A DNA stretch of 38,968 nucleotides from Lachnospiraceae bacterium (GCA_022766515.1 JALEPA010000246.1:1-38968), one strand, 5' to 3'. Counted from the first letter of the stretch, positions 10,124-18,353 are shown. Notes: generated by a model from the sequence alone, not told the origin. A program made the numbers and translations.

Positions 10124-10930
10124 ATGAATACATGTGTAGAACGCTTAAAAAACGGTATCATAACGGAGAATCCTACATTTGTTATGATGCTTGGTATGTG
10201 TCCAACGCTGGCGGTAACTTCTTCAGCGATCAATGGACTGGGCATGGGCTTGACCACAGCAGCGGTTTTGGTTTTGTCTAATGCATTTATTTCCTTGCTG
10301 CGAGGAGTGATTCCGGATAAAGTGCGTATTCCGGCATTCATCGTTATCGTGGCATCTTTCGTAACTGTGATCCAATTACTTTTGCAAGGATTTTTACCTT
10401 CCCTGAATGATGCACTTGGCGTGTATATTCCGCTGATCGTAGTAAACTGTATCATTCTTGGTCGTGCAGAGGCATATGCTTCTAAGAATCCGGTAATTCC
10501 ATCTATTTTCGATGGTCTTGGTATGGGTCTTGGATTTACCTTTGGTCTGACATGCATTGGTATCTGCCGTGAGATCTTAGGTGCAGGTGCGATCTTTGGC
10601 AAACAGATCATTCCGGAAGATTTTCATATTACCTTTTTCGTATTAGCTCCCGGAGCCTTTTTGGTACTGGCATTCCTGACAGCGATCCAGAACAAGCTGA
10701 AACTTCCATCAGCTACGAATGTAGAGCAGGATGCAAACATTGCTTGCGGTGGTAATTGTGCAAGCTGTGTAGGTAGTGCATGTGCTGCAAATAAAGGTAT
10801 CTTAGAGGCTGAGCGTGTGGCAGCAAAGGCAGCCAAAGCGCAGGCAGCTAAGGAAGCAGCAGCTAAAGCAAAAGCAGCCAAAGAGGCAGCTGCAAAGGCA
10901 AAAGAAGCAGAAGGAAAGGAGGAGAAATAA
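10124..10930 (+). CDS. rnfE: Electron transport complex subunit RnfE with Cys-rich and Ala/Lys-repeat C-terminal tail
   Basis: LKNGIITENPTFVMMLGMCPTLAVTSSAINGLGMG and TFGLTCIGICREILGAGAIFG, then tail NIACGGNCASCVGSACAANKG...(AAKAK)n...EGKEEK. Confidence 0.95.
   Translation: MNTCVERLKNGIITENPTFVMMLGMCPTLAVTSSAINGLGMGLTTAAVLVLSNAFISLLRGVIPDKVRIPAFIVIVASFVTVIQLLLQGFLPSLNDALGVYIPLIVVNCIILGRAEAYASKNPVIPSIFDGLGMGLGFTFGLTCIGICREILGAGAIFGKQIIPEDFHITFFVLAPGAFLVLAFLTAIQNKLKLPSATNVEQDANIACGGNCASCVGSACAANKGILEAERVAAKAAKAQAAKEAAAKAKAAKEAAAKAKEAEGKEEK
10810..10921 (+). repeat. Low-complexity Ala/Lys(/Glu) coding repeat in the rnfE 3' end
   Basis: Repeated gcagc(t/c)aa(a/g)gca units encode AAKAAKAQAAKEAAAKAKAAKEAAAKAKEAE. 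Confidence 0.8.
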
Positions 10931-11506
10931 ATGGGTGAATTATTTGTAATCGTGGTTTCGTCCATGCTGGTCAGCAATGTTGTATTGAGCCAGTTCTTGG
11001 GCATTTGTCCTTTCCTTGGAGTATCCAAGAAGGTAGAGACGGCAGCAGGTATGGGTGCAGCCGTAACTTTCGTAATCACTTTGTCCTGTATTATTACTTA
11101 TCCGATCCAGAAATGTGTACTGGATCCGTTGGGACTTGGTTATTTGCAGACTATCGCATTTATTTTGATCATTGCTGCACTGGTGCAGTTTGTAGAAATG
11201 GCATTGAAGAAATTTATGCCGGCATTGTATGAATCATTAGGAGTGTTTCTCCCATTGATCACGACAAACTGTGCAGTTCTTGGTGTTGCGATCAAAAATA
11301 TTTCCAATGGATATAACTTTATTGAAAGTGTACTTTGTGGTTTTTGTACCGCAGTTGGTTTCCTGATCGCTATCGTGATCATGGCAGGAATCCGTGAGCG
11401 GATCGAATACAATGATGTACCAAACTCCTTCAAAGGAACACCGATCGTATTGGTAACAGCAAGCTTGATGGCTATTGCATTCTGCGGATTCGCAGGATTG
11501 GTGTAG
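10931..11506 (+). CDS. rnfA: Electron transport complex subunit RnfA
   Basis: MLVSNVVLSQFLGICPFLGVSKKVETAAGMGAAVTFV and conserved CGFCTAVGFLIA; 191 aa polytopic. Confidence 0.96.
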   Translation: MGELFVIVVSSMLVSNVVLSQFLGICPFLGVSKKVETAAGMGAAVTFVITLSCIITYPIQKCVLDPLGLGYLQTIAFILIIAALVQFVEMALKKFMPALYESLGVFLPLITTNCAVLGVAIKNISNGYNFIESVLCGFCTAVGFLIAIVIMAGIRERIEYNDVPNSFKGTPIVLVTASLMAIAFCGFAGLV

Positions 11507-11521
11507 AAAGGGGGAGCGGAT

Positions 11522-12346
11522 ATGATACAAACGATTTTATTGGCAACAGCAGTAAAAGGAGTCGTTGTGGCAGCAGCAGTCATTGGTATTACCGGACTTC
11601 TGATCGCATTGTTACTGGGAATCGCAGCAAATGTATTTGCTGTTCCGGTGGATGAAAAAGCCGTAGCGATCCGTGAGACACTTCCGGGTGCCAACTGTGG
11701 TGGTTGTGGTTATGCAGGCTGTGATGCGTTGGCAGCAGCGGTTGCAGCAGGTGAAGCTCCTGTAAATGGTTGTCCGGTTGGTGGTGCAGCAGTAGCAGAG
11801 AAGATTGGAGCGATCATGGGTGTCTCTGCAGGAGATGCGGTAAAACAGGTGGCATTCGTTAAATGTGCAGGTACTTGTGACAAGGCCGGCGTGAAAGCAA
11901 ACTACTATGGTATTGCGGACTGTAAGAGAGCAGCAGCGATCCCGGGCAAGGGTGACAAAGCGTGTGCGTATGGATGTATGGGCTTTGGTTCTTGCGTGGC
12001 AGCATGTAACTTTGATGCAATTCATGTTGAGCATGGCGTAGCTGTTGTGGATAAGGAAAAATGTGTAGCCTGTGGAAAATGTGCAGAGGAATGTCCAAAC
12101 GGCTTGATCGAGCTTATTCCATATGATGCAACAAAGGTAGTTTCCTGCTCCAACAAAGACAAAGGACCAAAGGTTATGTCTGTTTGTGAAGTGGGTTGTA
12201 TCGGATGTGGACTTTGTGCAAAACAGTGTGAGTTTGATGCCATTACGGTAGAAAACAACATTGCACACATTGACCAGAGCAAATGTACCGGATGCGGTAA
12301 ATGTGCTGAAAAATGTCCAAAGAAGATCATTCGTGATCATGCATAG
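11522..12346 (+). CDS. rnfB: Electron transport complex subunit RnfB (multi-cluster ferredoxin-like)
   Basis: N-terminal TM, LPGANCGGCGYAGCDALAAAV, and several CxxCxxCxxxC motifs (CVACGKCAEECP, CIGCGLCAKQCE, CTGCGKCAEKCP). Confidence 0.96.
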   Translation: MIQTILLATAVKGVVVAAAVIGITGLLIALLLGIAANVFAVPVDEKAVAIRETLPGANCGGCGYAGCDALAAAVAAGEAPVNGCPVGGAAVAEKIGAIMGVSAGDAVKQVAFVKCAGTCDKAGVKANYYGIADCKRAAAIPGKGDKACAYGCMGFGSCVAACNFDAIHVEHGVAVVDKEKCVACGKCAEECPNGLIELIPYDATKVVSCSNKDKGPKVMSVCEVGCIGCGLCAKQCEFDAITVENNIAHIDQSKCTGCGKCAEKCPKKIIRDHA

Positions 12347-12406
12347 GGACTGTTTCTTAAGGAGAAAGGAGTATCCTTTAGAAGATGACAGGGATAGAAC
12401 TCCCGC

Positions 12407-12434
12407 TTGACATGGTAAACAATCTATGTAAAAT
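12407..12434 (+). promoter_or_regulatory. Predicted promoter between rnfB and the MATE gene
   Basis: TTGACA (12407-12412), 16-nt spacer, TAAAAT (12429-12434). Confidence 0.55.
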
Positions 12435-12438
12435 AAGA

Positions 12439-12471
12439 AGAGCACTCTGAGCGATTTCAGGGTGCTCTTTT
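12439..12471 (+). terminator. Terminator-like hairpin after the rnf operon / in the MATE leader
   Basis: AGAGCACTCTGA-GCGATT-TCAGGGTGCTCT: 12-bp stem with one G-U, followed by a short T run. Confidence 0.75.
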
Positions 12472-12500
12472 GAAAGTACAAAAAGGAGTGAAACGAAATA

Positions 12501-13853
12501 ATGGAAGACAAATCAATAAAGATATTTCGGGATGCGCCGGTGCCGAAGGCGGTAATCAGCAATGTCATTCCCTCTATCGTAAGTATGATCATGGTTCTGT
12601 TGTACAATTTGGCAGATACCTTTTTTATTGGAAAAACAAAAGATGCATTGATGGTGGCGGCAGTATCGTTGGCAACCCCTGTGTTTTTGCTTTTTATGGC
12701 AGTAGGTATGTTGTTTGGTATCGGTGGAACTTCGCTGATCTCCAGATTGCTTGGAGAAGGACAAAAGGAAAAGGCGAGACATGCATCTTCTTTTTGTTTT
12801 TGGACAGGTGCAGTGATCGGTATCGTCTCTATGGTCATGATCTGGATCTTTGTTGTGCCGATCAGTAAAGGGGTAGGTGCCAGTGCAGATACTTTGGGAT
12901 ATACTTCACAGTATTTGAACATCGTGGCGATCGGAATCCCTTTTTTGATCGTTAGTAACTGTTTTAGTAATATTATTCGTGCAGAAGGACGCGCTAACAT
13001 TGCTATGGCAGGTATGATCCTGGGTAATATGCTGAATATCGTTTTGGATCCGATATTTATCCTGGGACTGCATATGAATGTAGCGGGAGCGGCGATCGCT
13101 ACGGTGATCGGTAATGTGGCATCCGCCATTTTTTACATTCATCATGTGGCATCGGCAAATTCTATGCTGTCACTACGGATCAAGGACTATCAGGCAGGAG
13201 GACATATCGCTACCGGCGTCATGGCGATCGGTGTTCCCGCTTCGTTTAACAGTGTTTTGATGAGCGTATCTAACATTGTATTAAATAAAGTTATGAGCGG
13301 CTATGGTGACATGGCAGTGGCAGGTCTTGGTGTGGCGATGAAAGTCAATATGATTGTTGTGATGTTGTTGATCGGCGTAGGAACGGGGATTCAGCCGTTG
13401 CTTGGATATTGTTATGGCGCGCGCAACAAGAAACGCTATCTGGCAGTCTTAAAATTTTCGTTGTGTCTTGCATTTTGTATGAGTGCGGTCATGACGGTGA
13501 TCTGTTATGCCGGTGCGGGTCCGTTGGTTACGGCGTTTTTGGATAACAAAGATGCGTTTGGATATGGAATGTCCTTTTCGCGCATTTACATTTTATCCGG
13601 ACCGATCATGGGCATTTTATTCGTGTTGATGAATGCCATCCAGTCGACAGGTGCAGCCATCCCGGCACTGATATTATCAGTCAGTCGACAGGGCATAGTC
13701 TTTTTCCCAATGCTTTGGTTATTGAGCAGTGTCTTTCATGAGGCGCGTTATATTGCTTTGGCGCAGCCTGTTACAGATTATATGGCGACTTTGTTATCGT
13801 TGATCTTGTTTATTGTGACCTATCATAAGTATTTCAAACATTTTGATGCGTAA
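12501..13853 (+). CDS. MATE family efflux transporter
   Basis: IPSIVSMIMVLLYNLADTFFIGKTKDALMVAAVSLATPVF and about 12 TM segments. AAAGGAG RBS. Confidence 0.92.
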   Translation: MEDKSIKIFRDAPVPKAVISNVIPSIVSMIMVLLYNLADTFFIGKTKDALMVAAVSLATPVFLLFMAVGMLFGIGGTSLISRLLGEGQKEKARHASSFCFWTGAVIGIVSMVMIWIFVVPISKGVGASADTLGYTSQYLNIVAIGIPFLIVSNCFSNIIRAEGRANIAMAGMILGNMLNIVLDPIFILGLHMNVAGAAIATVIGNVASAIFYIHHVASANSMLSLRIKDYQAGGHIATGVMAIGVPASFNSVLMSVSNIVLNKVMSGYGDMAVAGLGVAMKVNMIVVMLLIGVGTGIQPLLGYCYGARNKKRYLAVLKFSLCLAFCMSAVMTVICYAGAGPLVTAFLDNKDAFGYGMSFSRIYILSGPIMGILFVLMNAIQSTGAAIPALILSVSRQGIVFFPMLWLLSSVFHEARYIALAQPVTDYMATLLSLILFIVTYHKYFKHFDA

Positions 13854-13891
13854 TTGAATATTGATGATCGTGCATGAGCACGCTTTTCCGG

Positions 13892-13919
13892 AAGGGCAAA
13901 ACGCAAGTTTTGCCCTTTT
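13892..13919 (+). terminator. Intrinsic terminator after the MATE gene
   Basis: AAGGGCAAAAC-GCAA-GTTTTGCCCTT followed by TT. Confidence 0.85.
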
Positions 13920-13946
13920 GACAGTCTCCCGTAATGATGGTATACT
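13918..13946 (+). promoter_or_regulatory. Predicted strong promoter of the TagF-like/IspD-like/SDR operon
   Basis: TTGACA (13918-13923), 17-nt spacer, TATACT (13941-13946) with extended TGG. Confidence 0.75.
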
Positions 13947-14029
13947 AAAAAATAATGCGCTATTATACCATGAAGGCTGTGTGCAGTGGCGCAAACAGCT
14001 GAATTTGGTGGAGATGAGGGACAAGCATA

Positions 14030-15793
14030 ATGGAAAAAGAAATTATGATGGAAAACCAGATCGATAGAAAGCGTTTGACCGCTACCATTGTGGGAATCCA
14101 TTGGGAGCGGATCATTGTTCACATTGATCTGCAGTTAGAATATGGAGACGATACGCTTCGAGGAGAGAAGTTTGAGGTGTATGCCGTGGATCAAAAGTTC
14201 CACGCAAACGCTCGTTTTAAGCAGAAAGTAATAGATGACAATCGGATCCGTATTTCAATGAATATGACCAATCCGGGAAATTGCCGCTGTCTTCCAATGG
14301 GAAGCTATTTTCTCTATGTTTGCCGTAAACAGGAGATTCTGGCAAGATGTGTGATGGCACATGAGTTGGTACCGGAGGCAGAAAATGTATCGCATACCTT
14401 TTTGCATAACAATCGTACGCGTGGCTATATGGTCAACTTCTTTGTGACGGAGGGCGAAAATGATCTTCCGTTGCTGATGCATGTGTTGGACGCGGTAAAG
14501 GTCAGCATGGAGCAGGAATCTAACGGAGAGATCGTAAAATCCCTGGTGGCAGATCCTGCTGTCAAGGCGAAGAAAAATGCAGGTCGGATGCGTTGGAAAG
14601 CCTACTATCACAGCCAGGTTAAAAAATATCAAGATAAGAAAAATATTATTATGTTTATGACGGAGCAGAGTGCTACCCTGGGCAGTAACCTTCAGGCGGT
14701 ATATGACCGCATGGTGGAGCGTGGCTTGGATCAGCAGTATACCCTATGGATCTCTGCACGACCGGAATCCTATATCAAACAGCCAAGAAGTACGACAAAA
14801 GAGTTGTTACACAAGCTTGCACAGTGTGATGTGGTATTTTTGGATGACCATGTACCATTGTTTGACTGGCTGGAATTAGATAAGCGGACAAGAGTGATCC
14901 AGTTATGGCATGCGGGAGCCGGGTTTAAATCCTCCGGATACAGCCGTTGGGGACATCTGGGCTGCCCTGCACCGATAAGTTGTCACAGACAGTACGAATA
15001 TGGAATCGCAGGATCCAGACAGATCGGTAAGTTTTTCTCCGAAGTATTTGGTATCAATGACGAGCAGATCCTTCCAACAGGAATGCCTCGCATGGATGAA
15101 TATTTGGATGAAACATTCCGTCAGCAAAAGACAGAAGAATTATACGAGGCATATCCAATGTGTCGCGGTAAAAAGGTCATTTTGTTTGCACCGACTTACC
15201 GAGGCAAAAACCGTAAAACAGCCTACTATCCATATGATATGATCGATTTTGATCGGTTGTATGAATTTTGCGGTGAGGAATATGTTGTCCTCTTCAAGAT
15301 GCATCCTTGGGTGGCGCAGCCTGTGCCGATCAAAGAGGAGCAAAAGGATCGTTTCCTGGATGTAAATACTTATCCGAATATCAATGATCTGTTTTACATT
15401 ACAGAGTTGTTGATCACGGATTATTCTTCTAATATTTTTGAATATAGTTTGATGAGAAAACCAATGCTGTTTTTTGCTTTTGACAAAGTACAGTATTCTT
15501 TCTCCAGAGGTTTCCACCGAGACTATGAGGAGGCAGCGCCGGGTAAGGTATGCTACACCTTTGACGAGGTTATGCAGGCTCTCGAATCCGGGGATTATGA
15601 ATATGAAAAAGTAGAAGAATATGTAGACAAACATTTTGACTATATTGACAGTCATGCTTCGGATCGTGTGATCGACTGGATTCTTTTGGGAGATATTCCG
15701 GAAGATATTCAGCGGAAATTACGACACATTGATAAGATCAATCAACGCTTGCAGTTGATGAATTTTGAGTCGCTGCAAGAGGAAGAATCATAA
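14030..15793 (+). CDS. CDP-glycerol glycerophosphotransferase family protein (TagB/TagF-like)
   Basis: MFMTEQSATLGSNLQAVYDRM, VIQLWHAGAGFKSSGYSR, KVILFAPTYRGKNRK, VLFKMHPW and LLITDYSSNIFEYSLMRKPMLFFAFD. Confidence 0.92.
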   Translation: MEKEIMMENQIDRKRLTATIVGIHWERIIVHIDLQLEYGDDTLRGEKFEVYAVDQKFHANARFKQKVIDDNRIRISMNMTNPGNCRCLPMGSYFLYVCRKQEILARCVMAHELVPEAENVSHTFLHNNRTRGYMVNFFVTEGENDLPLLMHVLDAVKVSMEQESNGEIVKSLVADPAVKAKKNAGRMRWKAYYHSQVKKYQDKKNIIMFMTEQSATLGSNLQAVYDRMVERGLDQQYTLWISARPESYIKQPRSTTKELLHKLAQCDVVFLDDHVPLFDWLELDKRTRVIQLWHAGAGFKSSGYSRWGHLGCPAPISCHRQYEYGIAGSRQIGKFFSEVFGINDEQILPTGMPRMDEYLDETFRQQKTEELYEAYPMCRGKKVILFAPTYRGKNRKTAYYPYDMIDFDRLYEFCGEEYVVLFKMHPWVAQPVPIKEEQKDRFLDVNTYPNINDLFYITELLITDYSSNIFEYSLMRKPMLFFAFDKVQYSFSRGFHRDYEEAAPGKVCYTFDEVMQALESGDYEYEKVEEYVDKHFDYIDSHASDRVIDWILLGDIPEDIQRKLRHIDKINQRLQLMNFESLQEEES

Positions 15794-15830
15794 AATAAAA
15801 GCTGTCCGTAAAATGGGACTGATGAAAATA

Positions 15831-15868
15831 CAGAGTTGCACCAATGCGCTGCCGGGCTGCATACTCTG
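15831..15868 (+). other. Stem-loop in the spacer upstream of the IspD-like gene
   Basis: CAGAGTTGCA ... TGCA-t-ACTCTG: 10 bp with a single-nt bulge. Confidence 0.45.
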
Positions 15869-15901
15869 ATCCACAGGCGCAGCGCAGAAATGAGGAAAGT
15901 T

Positions 15902-16645
15902 ATGAATATTGCAATGATCTTTGCAGGCGGTAAGGGAGTTAGAATGGGATCCGGTATCCCAAAACAGTTTTTGGAGATCAACGGAAAGCCGGTCTTGGTA
16001 CATACGCTGGAGTTGTTCCAAGAGCATGATATGATCGATAAGATTTATATTTCCGTATTGAAAGACTACATTCCAAAGACAAGAAAGCTGGTAAAGCGTT
16101 TTGATCTGGATAAGGTCGTTTCTATTATTCCGGGAGGCGCTACAGCGCAGGATTCGATCTATAATGTGTTAAAAGAAGCTGAGAAAGAAAACGATGGAGA
16201 TTCTGTTGTGTTGCTGCACGACGGTGTCAGACCATTTGTATCTTACGATACGATCAAAAAGAACATCGAAAGTGTACAGGAGAAGGGAAATGCGATCACC
16301 TGCACATCCTGCTATGAGACGATCCTGTTGAGTGAGAGTGGTGAAAAAGTAGATTCGGTACCATACCGCAAAAATACTTTTGCAGCACAGGCACCACAGA
16401 GTTTTCGTTTGCAGGATATTATTGCAGCACATGATGAGATTCGTGCCGTTAATCCGACTTATGAGGATATGGTAGATGCTTGCACGATCATGACAACACT
16501 CGGTAAACCGGTCAACATGATTTCCGGTAATCGCGGTAATATTAAAGTAACGACACCGGAGGATGTATATATGTTCCGCGCGCTGCTCAGCTACAAGGAA
16601 AATGAGCAGACCTTTGGCTTTGGTGTAACAAATGGTATTGGTTAA
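15902..16645 (+). CDS. IspD/TarI-family cytidylyltransferase
   Basis: MNIAMIFAGGKGVRMGSGIPKQFLEINGKPVLVHTLELFQ, LLHDGVRPFVSYDTI, AQAPQSFRLQDI, NIKVTTPEDVYMFRALL. GAGGA RBS before ATG 15902 (alternative in-frame ATG 15890). Confidence 0.9.
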   Translation: MNIAMIFAGGKGVRMGSGIPKQFLEINGKPVLVHTLELFQEHDMIDKIYISVLKDYIPKTRKLVKRFDLDKVVSIIPGGATAQDSIYNVLKEAEKENDGDSVVLLHDGVRPFVSYDTIKKNIESVQEKGNAITCTSCYETILLSESGEKVDSVPYRKNTFAAQAPQSFRLQDIIAAHDEIRAVNPTYEDMVDACTIMTTLGKPVNMISGNRGNIKVTTPEDVYMFRALLSYKENEQTFGFGVTNGIG

Positions 16646-16660
16646 AAAATAAGGAGTGGT

Positions 16661-17731
16661 ATGATGGAAAGTCCGGATAATAAAATTTTGCAGGAAGATA
16701 TAGAGAAGGCGGCATCCCAAAACCTGCCTCTGGAAAATCTGAAAAATGCAAGAGTAATGGTGACGGGAGCAACCGGATTGATCGGTTCTCAGGTCGTAAA
16801 ATTTTTACTCAGTCTGAATCGTTTGAAACAGATGAATATCACGGTGCTCGCTTTTGCGCGCAGTGAGGAAAAGGCAAAAAAGGTATTCCCTTATTTAGAG
16901 GAAGAAGAGCATTTGGAACTGGTGCTTGGTGACATCAACCGTCAGATCGATTATGACGGCTCGGTCGATTATATTTTGCACGGAGCGAGTGCGACAAGCT
17001 CCAAGTTTTTTGTGTCCCATCCGGTGGAGACGATCACTACGGCGATCGACGGCACAAAGCTGTTGTTAGATTTTGCCAAAGACAAGCAGGTTAAAGGCGT
17101 TGTGTATCTTTCCTCTCTAGAGGTATATGGTACACCGGATGAACAGGCTGGTCTGATCGGGGAAGCTGATTATGGATACATTGATCCGCTCAGTGTACGA
17201 AGCAGTTATTCCGAGGGAAAACGCATGGTAGAGTGCCTGTGCGTATCGTATGCACAGGAATACGGGGTACCGATCAAGATCGCCAGATTGTCGCAGACTT
17301 TTGGCGCAGGTGTAGAATACGATGATGGCAGAGTGTTTGCAGAATTTGCCAGATGTGCGATCGAAGGCAAAAATATTGTATTACACACAGAGGGCAAAAC
17401 AGTGCGCAGCTATTGTTATACGATGGATGCAGTTACTGCACTGTTGACGATCTTGGTAAAAGGAGAGTCCGGACAGGCGTACAATGTGACGAATATGAAC
17501 ACGGCGATCTCTATTTATGATATGGCAAAACTGGTATGTCAGGTTGTGCCGGATTCTGAGATCACAGTGGAGAGAGACATTCCGGAAGATTTGGCAAGCT
17601 TTGGCTACAATCCGGAGATGATCGTTCGTCTCGATAGCAGTAAGCTACAGGCGTTGGGATGGCAGCCAACCGTAGATCTGCAGGAAATGTATGAAAGATT
17701 GATCGCCAGCATGAAGGCAACCCGTTCCTAA
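16661..17731 (+). CDS. NAD(P)-dependent extended SDR, nucleotide-sugar epimerase/dehydratase-like
   Basis: ARVMVTGATGLIGSQVVKFLLSL (GxxGxxG), VDYILHGASATSSKFFVSHPVETI, YLSSLEVYG, SYSEGKRMVECLCVSYAQEYGVPIKIARLSQTFG. Confidence 0.88.
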   Translation: MMESPDNKILQEDIEKAASQNLPLENLKNARVMVTGATGLIGSQVVKFLLSLNRLKQMNITVLAFARSEEKAKKVFPYLEEEEHLELVLGDINRQIDYDGSVDYILHGASATSSKFFVSHPVETITTAIDGTKLLLDFAKDKQVKGVVYLSSLEVYGTPDEQAGLIGEADYGYIDPLSVRSSYSEGKRMVECLCVSYAQEYGVPIKIARLSQTFGAGVEYDDGRVFAEFARCAIEGKNIVLHTEGKTVRSYCYTMDAVTALLTILVKGESGQAYNVTNMNTAISIYDMAKLVCQVVPDSEITVERDIPEDLASFGYNPEMIVRLDSSKLQALGWQPTVDLQEMYERLIASMKATRS

Positions 17732-17774
17732 CGGGCAGACCGCATGAATGGCACAAATACAGACAACACCAAAT

Positions 17775-17838
17775 ATATGGGTGCTGTTGTAGGACATTTT
17801 GGCGTGGGTCGAAATCGTAGATACAATGGCACCCATAT
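17775..17838. other. Long imperfect inverted repeat (candidate structured leader or operator pair) upstream of the first leuD
   Basis: ATATGGGTGCTGTTGTA (17775-17791) is complementary to TACAATGGCACCCATAT (17822-17838): 17 bp, two G-U pairs as RNA, 30-nt loop. Confidence 0.6.
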
Positions 17839-17873
17839 TAGGGCATGACGGGAAAAGTCAGAATGGAGGAACT

Positions 17874-18353
17874 ATGAGTAAAGTATATAAGTTTGGAAAT
17901 GATGTGGATACCGATCAGATCATTGCATCGCAGTATTTATTGCTGCCGGATATTGAAGCGATGAAAGGATATACCTTTGAGTCGTTAGATCCTGAGTTTG
18001 CAAAAAAAGTGCAGCCGGGAGACTTGGTCATCGCCAATGAGAATTTTGGCTGTGGATCAAGTAGAGAGCAGGCACCAAGTGTGCTGAAAGCATTGGGAGT
18101 CAAGGCGGTCATTGCCAAATCCTTTGCTCGTATTTTTTACCGCAATGCGATCAACATCGGTCTTCCGGTAATCGTATGCAAGGAAATCTATGATGCTGTA
18201 GAAGATGGTGGTGAGGCAGAATTGGATCTGACAGCCGGAACAGTTACGGCAGGACAGCAGACTTTTTCCTGTACCAAACTCCCGGAGTATATGCAGAACA
18301 TTTTGAATGCAGGTGGCTTGATCGCCTCATTAAACAAGGAAGAGCAGGAATAA
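17874..18353 (+). CDS. leuD: Isopropylmalate isomerase-family small subunit (LeuD-like), paralog 1
   Basis: FGNDVDTDQIIASQYLLLPD, NENFGCGSSREQAPSVLKALGVKAVIAKSFARIFYRNAINIGLPVI. GGAGGA RBS before ATG 17874. Confidence 0.9.
   Translation: MSKVYKFGNDVDTDQIIASQYLLLPDIEAMKGYTFESLDPEFAKKVQPGDLVIANENFGCGSSREQAPSVLKALGVKAVIAKSFARIFYRNAINIGLPVIVCKEIYDAVEDGGEAELDLTAGTVTAGQQTFSCTKLPEYMQNILNAGGLIASLNKEEQE

Noticed and set aside
10105-11694. Several minus-strand ORFs (168, 151, 184 aa) opposite rnfE/rnfA/rnfB
   Set aside because: Antisense shadows of conserved Rnf genes; Ala/Ile/Pro-rich translations without homology cues.
12470-12868. 132-aa plus-strand ORF overlapping the MATE start
   Set aside because: Out of frame with the clear MATE CDS and without domain signal.
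11612-13129. 505-aa minus-strand ORF opposite rnfB and the MATE gene
   Set aside because: Lies antisense to two well-supported genes; composition looks like a codon-bias shadow (Ser/Thr/Cys-rich, no recognisable domain), and no RBS or family motif.
17721-17735. CCCGTT-CCT-AACGGG hairpin at the SDR stop codon as an intrinsic terminator
   Set aside because: No T-run follows, so it is not a convincing Rho-independent terminator.
17731-17873. T-box leader for leucine genes
   Set aside because: No T-box consensus (such as GGGTGGNACCGCG) found and the region is too short.
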